From positions 1 to 64,000 of the IMG/VR virus record IMGVR_UViG_3300021479_000014: a stretch of DNA of 64,000 nt. One strand, 5' to 3'. Source of the DNA: a virus. Under the pieces are notes generated by a model. It was given only the letters and a program-made list of their open reading frames with translations, did no database searches and was not told the DNA's origin. A program made the translations under genes and the position numbers. Of this stretch, positions 56,019 through 64,000 are shown in pieces (the first letter of the stretch is position 1; every line of letters begins with the position of its first letter).

Positions 56019-56821
56019 GACTAGCTTTCAGTTTGATGTGCGCATATGTGGAACGTTTTGGTAAACTACGGGAGAGTTTTCATTATAAAATAGGTGATCC
56101 AATTACTTCTTTTACCAAAAATGCGTTGACGAATCCACCATTTCAAAGATATTATTATTATGATTTTAATACTCCAGATTGGAATGTAGAATGGAAATGT
56201 TACAATCCATCAGAAGGATTAATTGATTTTTTCTCTATTCGCCAAGATGCTTTGGACATGTCACCACATGCAGATTTCATCTTTATGCTAGATGATGAAT
56301 TTGTATTCAAAGAAGGATCAACAGAAGTTATAAATCAATGTTGCAGATATTTATATGATAACCCAGATTGTGGCGCCATATATCTTGCTGGTAATTTTGG
56401 TGGCGAAGGTGATCATCACGGAGATGAAATATATATTACAAATAATAAACTTTTGAGTTTAAACCGCGGTATCGTGTTGCGCAACAAGCCTGTGAATATG
56501 GACAACCGTCTTCATGGATTAGGTTGGGCAGACGAAACTGTTATTGGCTTTACTAACTTGATACAAGGATATTATCTTGCCAGAAGGATGCATGTACCAA
56601 TTGAACATGATAGTATAAATTGGCTAAGTGAAGATAATAAAAATTTGAATTACAATACGAATTACATTATAAATGAAGGAATTGGAGCTGGAATCAACAG
56701 AACAATAGGAAGATGGAATAAACTTGATGTTTGGCCAGAAAATATATTTAACCTATATCGTCAAGCGGCGATGTTGAAAGGGTTCGTGCCTAAGTACGAT
56801 GTTGACGGGAGTGTACTATGA
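56015..56821 (+). CDS. Putative glycosyltransferase-like protein 2
   Basis: A 268-residue protein with GT-A features: RLAFSLMCAYVERFGKLRES, ADFIFMLDDEFVFKEGSTEV (D93-D94 as DxD-type site), GAIYLAGNFGGEGDHHGDEI, and LGWADETVIGFTNLIQGYYL (acidic second site). Similar in layout to the protein at 54394..55269 but not obviously a duplicate. Paired with a methyltransferase gene. Confidence 0.5.
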   Translation: MRLAFSLMCAYVERFGKLRESFHYKIGDPITSFTKNALTNPPFQRYYYYDFNTPDWNVEWKCYNPSEGLIDFFSIRQDALDMSPHADFIFMLDDEFVFKEGSTEVINQCCRYLYDNPDCGAIYLAGNFGGEGDHHGDEIYITNNKLLSLNRGIVLRNKPVNMDNRLHGLGWADETVIGFTNLIQGYYLARRMHVPIEHDSINWLSEDNKNLNYNTNYIINEGIGAGINRTIGRWNKLDVWPENIFNLYRQAAMLKGFVPKYDVDGSVL

Positions 56822-57306
56822 CAGCAACGCGACAAGAAATCGTATCTCTGGTTGTTGGTGCATTTTTTGATGCTGAGAAATCACCAGCCCAAAGAAAGCT
56901 TAAAAGATTAGCTGAAGACGATGGTGTCGATCTTCAAAACAACAGAATAGCTTTTGCCGAATGGCTAGGCCAAAAGTTGAATGGTCAATCTGAACCTCAA
57001 CCTCAAACTCAGCAAAGGCCAAATAGTAGAGTTAAGGACAGATTCAAAAAACATTCTCCAAGAGAATGGATAGATACAAAGATGAAAGATAGCCCATGGG
57101 CTAAAGCAGGTTTTCAAGGTATGAATAATAGAGATGAGGCACAAGATGTCATTGATGGAAATGATGCCATATTAGGTTTTCCATCATATAGAGATTGTAC
57201 ATGGGAGGAATTAGAAAATGCGCCAGGTAATAGACCTGGATTTCTAATTAAGATGATCGTTGCACTCGAAAGCTTCAACGAAAAATACGCCTATATTAAA
57301 CGATGA
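56818..57306 (+). CDS. Unknown protein before DnaQ-like gene
   Basis: A 162-residue protein: helical start (TATRQEIVSLVVGAFFDAEK), a Gln/Pro linker (EPQPQTQQRPNSR), then KDRFKKHSPREWIDTKMKDS and a helical end. Four-base overlaps on both sides place it in the polymerase operon, so it may be a polymerase accessory. Not recognised. Confidence 0.65.
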   Translation: MTATRQEIVSLVVGAFFDAEKSPAQRKLKRLAEDDGVDLQNNRIAFAEWLGQKLNGQSEPQPQTQQRPNSRVKDRFKKHSPREWIDTKMKDSPWAKAGFQGMNNRDEAQDVIDGNDAILGFPSYRDCTWEELENAPGNRPGFLIKMIVALESFNEKYAYIKR

Positions 57307-57836
57307 TAGCCACAGTCTTTGATACAGAAACTACAGGATTGATCATCAATCCAGCACGTTCTCTTGCGCTGCAACCAGAGATCATCTCTTTTGCAGCGCA
57401 AGAGTTCAATTTGATGACTGGTGAGAAATTTAATTCATTTTATAGAATATTCAAGCCAACTAGACCTATAAGTGAAGAGATAACAAAGATCACAGGATTT
57501 ACCAATGAGCAACTTGCTATAGAACCGCCAATAAAAGATAGTTTAGATGAGATAACTATAATGCTGGAAAAAGCAAATTTGCTTATTGGTCAAAATATTA
57601 CGTTTGATAAAGGTATGGTGGAATTAGAATTGAAACGATACGGTAAGAGAATTTTATGGCCAATGTCACTAGACTTAGTTGAGCATACTATCTATCTTAA
57701 AGGGTACAGATTGAGTTTAACTAATTTACATTTGGAGTTGTTTGGTGTAGGATTTGAGTCTGCGCACCAAGCCAATGTAGACGTTGATGCAACATATCGT
57801 TGTGCTGTGGAATTATACAAGCGAGGGTTACTGTGA
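57303..57836 (+). CDS. DnaQ-like 3'-5' exonuclease (DEDDh)
   Basis: A 177-residue proofreading exonuclease. Exo I is ATVFDTETTGL (D7, E9), Exo II LIGQNITFDKGM, Exo III SAHQANVDVDATYRC with the general-base His. It is encoded immediately before the polymerase with a GTGA overlap, so it probably forms the epsilon-like subunit for it. Confidence 0.85.
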   Translation: MIATVFDTETTGLIINPARSLALQPEIISFAAQEFNLMTGEKFNSFYRIFKPTRPISEEITKITGFTNEQLAIEPPIKDSLDEITIMLEKANLLIGQNITFDKGMVELELKRYGKRILWPMSLDLVEHTIYLKGYRLSLTNLHLELFGVGFESAHQANVDVDATYRCAVELYKRGLL

Positions 57837-60718
57837 GGATCAGGTCTGAGTATAGCTTTCGCTATGCTTATGGTAAACTACCAGACGTACATAATCGCGT
57901 TCTGGAAATGGATTGGAGTGCTTGTCCAATTAGTGATAGGATAAGCACATTCAGCTTTACCTCTTGGAATTTACTATGCGAACAAGTAAAAATGAAGCCA
58001 GTATTTGGTGTAGAATTAGGAGTCACATCTCTATTAGGTGTTAAGAGACCAGCTACATCTTTTTGGTCATTCTTTGCGCTCGATAAGTTGCGCACCATAA
58101 ATGAATTGGTATATCAGACTACAAATAAGCCAGGACATTATCCATTATTAGATTATGGAGAAGCTTGCACTACTATAGATATGATTAAGATAGCTGACAA
58201 TAAGGTCCAGTTACATGAAGTATATCCACATGATAATTTCTATATTGCACTGTCTCCATCAACGCCAATTGGATTATTTAGAGAAGCCAAATCTAGATGT
58301 TTTAACTTTATGGCATCATCAGATAATGTGTTTCCATATGTAGAGGATAGAATACCGTATCATACCATTCTCTATAAAAATGCTGAGACAGCATCCTATC
58401 CACAATACATCTTAACAGACGAAGAATGGCGCAAGTCTTTGCCATATGTCATAACAGATGAAGATGCACAACAGGCTATCAATAATAGAAATGAAGCTAT
58501 GTTGCGGTGCAATGCAGTCTTGCTCAAAGCTGATGTATTTAAGCCAAAGAACAATTTCTCATTAAGAGATATGTGTGAGGAAGGTGCGCGTGAATTAGGT
58601 GTAGATTTAAATGATCCTCTCTATGCAGAACGTATGGAGAGAGAATTAAAAATGATTTACGATAAAGGATTTCAAGATTATTTTTACATTGTGGCAGATA
58701 TGATGGCGTTTGCCAAGCAACACATGATAGTGGGGCCAGGCCGTGGATCATCAGCGGGTTCTTTGGTTTGTTATATTTGTGGCATTACAGCTGTTGATCC
58801 TCTTAGGTTCAATCTATTATTTGAAAGGTTCATCGACGTTACACGTACAGATCTTCCTGATATTGATCTTGATTTCAGCGATGTTAAGCGCCAGTTGGTT
58901 TTTGATTATATTCGTGACAAGTATGGAAATAACCATGTAGCGCGCTTAGGCTCAGTAATGAGTTATAAGCCTAAGTCCATCCTTAATACAGCTGGCGCTG
59001 CATTAGGTATACCAAAATGGCTATGTGATAAAGTAGCTGATACTTTGATCGAAAGATCTTCAGCTGATTCGCGTGCGCTGCAAACGTTTGAGGAAACCTT
59101 CTATGACACAGAAATAGGAAGGAAATTACTCAATGATTATCCAGAAATTTCTGCTGTTTTTGAAGTCGAAGATCATGCAACAAATGCAGGCCAGCATGCA
59201 GCCGGTATCGCCATTACTAGTGGTGAAGTATTGGACTATGTTGCTATTGATGGTCGCACTGGCGCAATCATGGCAGATAAGTACGATGCAGAGATTCTCA
59301 ATATTCTTAAAATCGACTGTCTGGGCCTTTCCCAGCTATCTATATTTGAACGCGCCTTGGAATTAATAGGAGAAAATCCAAAGAACGGATTTCTTGAAAT
59401 GCTGCCGTTAGATGATCAAACAGCATATGACGTTTTAAATAAGAAGCAATTCTCAGGTATATTCCAAGCAAATGGAAAAAGCTTGCAGATTTTGTTCCAA
59501 TCTATTCATACTGATAGATTTGATGATTTAGTAGCAATCACTTCTCTGTCGCGCCCAGGTCCAGTTGCCTCTGGCGGTGCTGTTCGTTGGACACGCAAGA
59601 GAATGGGAACAGAGCCAACAGTTTTTAAACATCCATTATTGGCGTCACATCTTGAAAGTACATATGGAGAAGTAGTCTATCAAGAACAGATTATGTCCAT
59701 TTGTAGAGATGTTGGGAAAATGCCTTTCTCTGAAATAGAGAAGGTTAGACGCGCCATGTCTAAGTCTCTGGGCGTAGAAGCCATTAAAGAATGGGGACAA
59801 TCATTCAAAAGAGGCGCGCTAGAGAATGGAATATCAGAAGAATTGATAGATGTTATTTGGGGAGAGTTGACGCAATTCGGAGCATGGGCTTTTAATAAAT
59901 CTCATGCACTATCTTATTCTCTTATCACATATTGGTGTTGCTGGCTTAAGGCGCATCATCCAGTAGAGTTTGCTGCGGCTACTCTTGATAATGAAGCAGA
60001 GCCTATGAAGCAATTGCATCTTCTACGCGAACTTGACATAGAAGGTATTAAATATAAGCCATTAGATGTTGAACATTCAATAGATAAATGGACAATTAAA
60101 GTAGAAGATGGTAAGAAAATTCTAGTTGGACCTTTGACAAATATCAAAGGCGTAGGTCCAGTTACTGTTCGCAAGATAATGGAATCACGCAACGGTGGTG
60201 CGCCACTAACGCCAGCAATCTTAGATAAATTGGCAATAGCATCAACAAAGATAGACTCATTAACGCCTATTAGTGATGCAATCAATAAGTTGCATCCAGA
60301 TTTAACTGCAATAAAAATCTTTTCTAGTCCAACTCCTATATCTGATTTGTATGCAGGATTAGATGGAGAATATATGATCTTTGGATTAGTCAAAAGAATA
60401 CAGCCTAGAGATGAGAATGACTTGCACTCGATAGCAAAAAGAGATGGCAGAAAGTTGGAAGGTCCATCTTGGAGTTTAAATCTGTTTATGCATGACGATA
60501 CAGATGAGATACTCTGTAAGATTGATAGATTTGATTACGAAACATCAGGAAAGAGAATTGAAGAAATAGGCGGACAAGGTGATGCGCTCTATGCCATAAA
60601 AGGCCGCATCCCACGCGGCTTTAGAATGATTTTAATATCAGGTATAAGATATTTGGGACGTATGTCTGATTTGGATATAAAAACGCCTAAGTATCAAGGA
60701 GCGGATCTGTTCGCATGA
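57833..60718 (+). CDS. C-family DNA polymerase (DNA polymerase III alpha-like)
   Basis: About 961 residues, shorter than bacterial DnaE (about 1160). GTG 57833 has GAGGG 5 nt upstream and overlaps the exonuclease stop. The N-terminal PHP region lacks the usual metal-binding His residues (RIRSEYSFRYAYGKL). Palm: GPGRGSSAGSLVCYI near 300, LPDIDLDF (catalytic Asp pair) near 340, LKIDCLGLS (third Asp) near 492. Fingers/beta-binding parts: NAGQHAAGIAI, VVYQEQIMSICRDVG, AFNKSHALSYSLITYWCCWL. The C-terminal OB/tau region is reduced. Replicates phage DNA with DnaQ-like proofreading. Confidence 0.9.
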   Translation: MRIRSEYSFRYAYGKLPDVHNRVLEMDWSACPISDRISTFSFTSWNLLCEQVKMKPVFGVELGVTSLLGVKRPATSFWSFFALDKLRTINELVYQTTNKPGHYPLLDYGEACTTIDMIKIADNKVQLHEVYPHDNFYIALSPSTPIGLFREAKSRCFNFMASSDNVFPYVEDRIPYHTILYKNAETASYPQYILTDEEWRKSLPYVITDEDAQQAINNRNEAMLRCNAVLLKADVFKPKNNFSLRDMCEEGARELGVDLNDPLYAERMERELKMIYDKGFQDYFYIVADMMAFAKQHMIVGPGRGSSAGSLVCYICGITAVDPLRFNLLFERFIDVTRTDLPDIDLDFSDVKRQLVFDYIRDKYGNNHVARLGSVMSYKPKSILNTAGAALGIPKWLCDKVADTLIERSSADSRALQTFEETFYDTEIGRKLLNDYPEISAVFEVEDHATNAGQHAAGIAITSGEVLDYVAIDGRTGAIMADKYDAEILNILKIDCLGLSQLSIFERALELIGENPKNGFLEMLPLDDQTAYDVLNKKQFSGIFQANGKSLQILFQSIHTDRFDDLVAITSLSRPGPVASGGAVRWTRKRMGTEPTVFKHPLLASHLESTYGEVVYQEQIMSICRDVGKMPFSEIEKVRRAMSKSLGVEAIKEWGQSFKRGALENGISEELIDVIWGELTQFGAWAFNKSHALSYSLITYWCCWLKAHHPVEFAAATLDNEAEPMKQLHLLRELDIEGIKYKPLDVEHSIDKWTIKVEDGKKILVGPLTNIKGVGPVTVRKIMESRNGGAPLTPAILDKLAIASTKIDSLTPISDAINKLHPDLTAIKIFSSPTPISDLYAGLDGEYMIFGLVKRIQPRDENDLHSIAKRDGRKLEGPSWSLNLFMHDDTDEILCKIDRFDYETSGKRIEEIGGQGDALYAIKGRIPRGFRMILISGIRYLGRMSDLDIKTPKYQGADLFA

Positions 60719-60897
60719 AAAATCATCCACGAATAGTCGATCCAGGACACACTCATCCAATTCGACAATTGACGCCTGAAGAAAGTGCTGCGTCTCAAAA
60801 GGAACACGGTTTTGATATAAATGAACATTTAGCTGCACTTCCAGAGAAAGTGCGTGACGATTATGCAAAAGCCATAAAGAGACAATCTAAAATATGA
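60715..60897 (+). CDS. Small protein, unknown
   Basis: A 60-residue charged protein (KNHPRIVDPGHTHPIRQLTP). Four-base overlap with the polymerase gene. Unknown. Confidence 0.6.
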   Translation: MKNHPRIVDPGHTHPIRQLTPEESAASQKEHGFDINEHLAALPEKVRDDYAKAIKRQSKI

Positions 60898-61040
60898 GAA
60901 TATTCATATGGTTATTCAGTCTGTCTTTGATAGGATTATGGCTTACAGCACTGATAATAGTGCTGTTTGTTCCAAAAGTTCATAAGCATTTGTCAATAGA
61001 TGGAGTGCAATATGAAAATATGTCCAAGATGCGGAGGTGA
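60894..61040 (+). CDS. Small membrane protein
   Basis: A 48-residue protein with one hydrophobic segment (IFIWLFSLSLIGLWLTALII, then VLFV) and a short polar tail (HKHLSIDGVQYENMSKMRR). ATGA overlap with the preceding gene; overlaps the next gene by 29 nt. Unknown. Confidence 0.5.
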   Translation: MRIFIWLFSLSLIGLWLTALIIVLFVPKVHKHLSIDGVQYENMSKMRR

Positions 61041-61215
61041 AAAGAAAACTAATAAAGGAATTTATTGTCAGCCTTGTGCTGTTCACATTGCTGCTGTAAA
61101 AGGTAAACTGTCAAAACAGGCTAAGAAAAGTTCAAGTAAAGGAGGACTTAAAGGTGGTCCTTCATCGAGAAAAGGTAAAGTCAAAATAACTTTGCCTCCA
61201 GTTGGGAAGAAATAA
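61012..61215 (+). CDS. Small basic zinc-site protein
   Basis: A 67-residue protein from ATG 61012 (GGAG 6 nt upstream). CPRCGGEK and YCQPCAVH form a zinc site; the rest is Lys/Ser/Gly-rich (KQAKKSSSKGGLKGGPSSRK). Possible nucleic-acid binding. Overlaps the SNF2 gene start by one base. Confidence 0.6.
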   Translation: MKICPRCGGEKKTNKGIYCQPCAVHIAAVKGKLSKQAKKSSSKGGLKGGPSSRKGKVKITLPPVGKK

Positions 61216-62930
61216 TGATACGAGTTGTTGCTGAAAATAGATATCTCACGGTCTATGGGCCATTTCCTTTAGATTTTTTGAAGGTATTGTCGCGCACCAG
61301 TGGACGTAAGATCTGGACCCAATCTAAGCAAGTTAGAGTGGAAGGTTCTGCATGGAATCTTAACATCTTAAAGAATAGTGGATTTGATTTAAATTTTGAA
61401 GATGCTACTAATGATATAAAAGAAATTGAAGAAATTAAGAATATGCTCACAATTGCTGATCCTATCAAACATAATTATCGTCCAAAACTTGCTCTTAAAG
61501 ATCATCAAGTAGAAGGATTGAACCTTAGTTGTTATCGTCATGCATTTGCTTGGTTCCTAGAAATGGGTCTAGGTAAGACTGCAATGGCTATTGCCAATTT
61601 TTGTATTTTATGGCTACAAAATACAATTGAAGCAGTTCTTATTTTAGCACCAAAAGGCGTACATAAGCAATGGATAGCAGAGGAAATTCCAAAACATATA
61701 GATCCAACTATTCCTCTAAACATGACATTATGGACAGCTGGCGCTGCATACGAATCATCAGAATTAAAGGTGCATGGTGCGCTCAATATCTTTGCCATGA
61801 ACATAGATTCAGTTAATACTAATGATGGTGATTTTGCAATTCGCCAATTTTTTAGTTTGTTTGGTGCTAAGTTCGATATGAAATATAGCAAGAAAGGAGA
61901 AAGATCATTCATAGTTGATAAGAAAAGCAAAGTAATGATGATTATTGATGAGTCTCATCAAATAGGAAATTATTCATCTAAAAGAACTCAAGAAACTATT
62001 GAGTTTGGTAAATTAACAGAATATAGAAGAATATTGACTGGAACTCCTATTGCCACAAGTCTACTTAATATTTGGTGTCAATTTATGTTTTTGGATAGTC
62101 GCATTATAGGTATTGATTATATCACGACATTTAAGTCGCGCTTCTGTGAGACTGGTGGCCATACAGGATATGATGTTATTGGCAGTAAGAATGTTGAAGA
62201 ATTCTATACTCTTATTGCATCACATTGTTATAGAAAGACCAAAAAAGAATGTCTGGATCTTCCAGATAAAATTTATGCTCAACGTACTTATGTGTTAGGA
62301 AATGAAACTCGTTGGCATTATGAAAATATTAAACAAGCTTTTATGACAAAATTAAAGTCAGGCAACGTAGTAGCGCCAGCTAATGCTCTCGCGTCTCTGG
62401 TGCGCCTCCAACAGATATGTTCAGGGTTTTTGCCAGACGAAAATGAGAATGAAATAGCAAGTAAGAGAGTTTATGAAATCTTCTCTTATGAGCGTGCAGA
62501 TATAGCTCTGGATATGGTTAAGCAAATTGAAGGTCAAGTTATTATATGGGCACGATTTATTCCTGATATCAAATGTATAAGGCATAAATTCCAGAAAGAT
62601 TTTGGAAAAGATATAGCTTTAATGGAAGAAAATGAACAATTTAAATCTGGTAAGAAAAAGATATTGCTCTCTAATCAAGCTAAAGGAATTGGCGGTAACT
62701 TACAAGAATCAGGTTGCACAAATATGATATTCTATAATAACAGTTTCAATTTGATACATAGATTGCAACCAGAAGATCGTGTCCATAGAATGGGTATGCG
62801 TGGTGCATTAACTATTTGGGATATAACCGCAGATAGAACAGTTGATAAAATTATTGCGGATAATTTAAAAGCCAAAAAAGATTTATCTCAATTCGTATTA
62901 GATGACATTCGGCAGATAATAGAGGCTTAA
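61215..62930 (+). CDS. SNF2-family DNA-dependent ATPase/helicase
   Basis: A 571-residue SF2 helicase of the SNF2 group. Motifs: LKDHQVEGLNL (Q-like), I EMGLGKT, Ia LAPKGVHKQW, II DESHQ, III LTGTP, V GNLQESG, VI QPEDRVHRMGM. The N-terminal 95 residues are a short accessory domain. Phage SNF2 proteins act in replication fork or recombination processing. End of the polymerase operon. Confidence 0.9.
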   Translation: MIRVVAENRYLTVYGPFPLDFLKVLSRTSGRKIWTQSKQVRVEGSAWNLNILKNSGFDLNFEDATNDIKEIEEIKNMLTIADPIKHNYRPKLALKDHQVEGLNLSCYRHAFAWFLEMGLGKTAMAIANFCILWLQNTIEAVLILAPKGVHKQWIAEEIPKHIDPTIPLNMTLWTAGAAYESSELKVHGALNIFAMNIDSVNTNDGDFAIRQFFSLFGAKFDMKYSKKGERSFIVDKKSKVMMIIDESHQIGNYSSKRTQETIEFGKLTEYRRILTGTPIATSLLNIWCQFMFLDSRIIGIDYITTFKSRFCETGGHTGYDVIGSKNVEEFYTLIASHCYRKTKKECLDLPDKIYAQRTYVLGNETRWHYENIKQAFMTKLKSGNVVAPANALASLVRLQQICSGFLPDENENEIASKRVYEIFSYERADIALDMVKQIEGQVIIWARFIPDIKCIRHKFQKDFGKDIALMEENEQFKSGKKKILLSNQAKGIGGNLQESGCTNMIFYNNSFNLIHRLQPEDRVHRMGMRGALTIWDITADRTVDKIIADNLKAKKDLSQFVLDDIRQIIEA

Positions 62931-62991
62931 AGATGGTAATTAACCCTGATCAAACAGTAGAAAGAAAGTTGCTTTTCCTTCGCTTTTTTAG

Positions 62992-63020
62992 TTGCAATTG
63001 TCCGCGAAATGTGTTATACC
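62992..63020 (+). promoter_or_regulatory. Sigma70-type promoter for the last full gene
   Basis: TTGCAA (62992-62997), 17-bp spacer, TATACC (63015-63020). A second TATAAT lies at 63039. The gene at 63073 has codon use typical of high expression, in line with its own promoter and terminator. Confidence 0.6.
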
Positions 63021-63072
63021 AGCGGTGTGAAGACGCTGTATAATCAACGTCTCTAGCAAGGAGAGCAGAGTA

Positions 63073-63912
63073 ATGGCTAAAATCTACCAGGTACGATACA
63101 CAGTTGCTGACAGCACTGTGGCGCACGAACACTATACTGAAAAAGGCGCCAAGGCTGACGCAAAGCAACTGTCCAAGGCTATCGGAAATGCGATGCTTGG
63201 AGAGATCGAGCGCGCAGAAGATGGCACAGACCTTATTCTACGTGTTTGGGAATATGCTGGCGGAGAACCAGGAAAGGCAATTCCAAAAGAAGGTTCACCT
63301 TCGGCAGTCAATGTAGTCAAGACCGCAGACGAAACGAAGTTGGCGGAAGGCACTATCGAAAAGAAGCCAAAAGCTCCGAAGAAAACTGACGAAGAGCGTA
63401 TCGCTGAAATTGCTGCCGACGCGCAGCGCAAACTTGATGAGATCGCTTCTGGTACCTTTGTTCTTCCAACTCGCGGTCGTCGCGTAGCTTCTGGCGAACC
63501 CAGAGCAGAACGTAAGCCCAAGACGCCTGATCTCGACAAGGCGAAGAAGTTCCAGGAGCTTATGGGCGCCTCGGAAGGCGTTGCCAAACTTCTTACGGAA
63601 ATTGGCGTTACGACGGTCAGCCGGCGCGCCAAGGTTGCGGTTATTGTTATGGACAACAATGGCCCTATCTTCGCTTCGCAGGTTGCTGAGCTCTACAACA
63701 CCAATCTTGATGAAGGCGAAATCAAGATTGAAGTCAAGGAAGTTATGGCGTGCGTTAACCACGTTGTGTACCTGCTTACGCGTGAAGAGAAGCCTTGGCG
63801 CATTACGGTTCGGCCGAAGGATGGCGGAGATAAGCGCCTGAACTTCGTTCCAATTCGTGTCGAATACGAGGACAATGACGACGAACCGGAAGCGGATCAA
63901 TCCGCTGCCTGA
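63073..63912 (+). CDS. GC-richer basic/charged protein, probably highly expressed
   Basis: A 279-residue protein. N-terminal KIYQVRYTVADSTVAHEHYT domain, a Lys/Ala/Glu-rich linker (TIEKKPKAPKKTDEERIAEI), then a helical C-terminal domain with VYLLTREEKPWRITVRPKDG. Codons are more GC-rich than the polymerase operon. Own promoter (62992) and terminator (63921). The middle resembles disordered tails of DNA-binding or scaffold proteins. Not recognised. Confidence 0.7.
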   Translation: MAKIYQVRYTVADSTVAHEHYTEKGAKADAKQLSKAIGNAMLGEIERAEDGTDLILRVWEYAGGEPGKAIPKEGSPSAVNVVKTADETKLAEGTIEKKPKAPKKTDEERIAEIAADAQRKLDEIASGTFVLPTRGRRVASGEPRAERKPKTPDLDKAKKFQELMGASEGVAKLLTEIGVTTVSRRAKVAVIVMDNNGPIFASQVAELYNTNLDEGEIKIEVKEVMACVNHVVYLLTREEKPWRITVRPKDGGDKRLNFVPIRVEYEDNDDEPEADQSAA

Positions 63913-63920
63913 AGACTTGG

Positions 63921-63949
63921 GGAGCGCCCTTGTGGCGCTCCTTCTTTTA
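63921..63949 (+). terminator. Intrinsic terminator
   Basis: GGAGCGCC (63921-63928), loop CTTGT, GGCGCTCC (63934-63941), then TTCTTTTA. Confidence 0.85.
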
Positions 63950-63959
63950 TGAGGCGAAA

Positions 63960-64000
63960 ATGGACGCGTTTGACAAGATTAGATATTCTCCAATGGAGAA
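63960..64000 (+). CDS. Start of a gene cut by the window end
   Basis: ATG 63960 with GAGGCG 4-5 nt upstream, then DAFDKIRYSPME before the window ends. Too short to identify. Confidence 0.45.
   Translation, partial: MDAFDKIRYSPME

Noticed and set aside
1-64000. Prophage with integrase or attachment sites
   Set aside because: No integrase, excisionase or host-gene junction is visible in this window; the rest of the genome could still hold one.

Overview
The window is one contiguous piece of a large tailed-phage genome with a contractile tail (myovirus-like). It has a tail sheath, a tail tube, a long tape measure, a baseplate hub, a portal, a capsid protein and a large terminase, plus the phage's own replication genes. 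I see no host housekeeping genes, integrase, tRNA or rRNA. Both window ends cut genes (1..135 on the minus strand, 63960..64000 on the plus strand), so the genome extends on both sides. The host is probably Gram-negative: the cell-wall domains and Sec-type signal peptides fit this. Overall composition is AT-rich, but a few probably highly expressed genes (capsid, the sheath and tube area, 27033..27494, 63073..63912) are visibly more GC-rich, which suggests a GC-rich host such as an alphaproteobacterium. That host call is inference only.

Layout. 1-22.0 kb, leftward: the virion operon, in transcription order HTH protein, large terminase, small proteins, Pro/Gly-repeat protein, DUF1073-like portal, DUF3309-like membrane protein, NUDIX-DUF2213 fusion, cement-like protein, DUF2184 capsid, connectors, collagen-like and Ig-like decoration proteins, sheath, tube, tail-assembly chaperone with a -1 overlap, tape measure with two wall-degrading domains, and hub/baseplate. 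22.0-22.4 kb: divergent control region with two hairpins and a promoter. 22.4-27.8 kb, rightward: a NusG-like factor, then small genes rich in zinc fingers, a PD-(D/E)XK nuclease, a hairpin-dense noncoding stretch and a GC-rich gene with strong terminators. 27.8-28.3 kb: noncoding, repeat-rich gap between converging transcripts. 28.3-32.3 kb: two leftward islands with a DUF5906 helicase and a DUF3631 ATPase, flanking a rightward small-terminase-like gene. 32.3-33.2 kb: about 0.9 kb of mostly noncoding, hairpin-rich DNA. 33.2-44.7 kb, rightward: about 30 small early genes. 44.7-46.2 kb, leftward: an archaeo-eukaryotic primase-like gene. 46.2-64 kb, rightward: HTH regulator, structured RNA region, ATP-dependent ligase, SSB-like protein, nucleotide and cofactor enzymes (dGTP/dATP diphosphohydrolase-like, SDR, FAD protein, ThyX, HAD phosphatase), a sugar/methyl-transfer cassette, DnaQ-like exonuclease, C-family DNA polymerase and SNF2 helicase.

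The most striking observation is RNA, not protein. Three type II hammerhead ribozymes (34414..34470, 34909..34969, 37594..37654) each begin 0-3 nt after a stop codon and sit just upstream of the next gene's ribosome-binding site. The core residues are conserved while the stems differ with compensatory pairs. The predicted cuts leave near-constant leaders of 46, 46 and 49 nt on the downstream genes. The same early region holds a second repeated two-hairpin leader (35565..35613, 36575..36623, with a half copy at 32381..32400 on the minus strand) and two other unidentified structured RNAs (40230..40314 and 46642..46880). With the phage-encoded NusG-like protein, this points to a phage that relies heavily on RNA processing and transcription elongation control.
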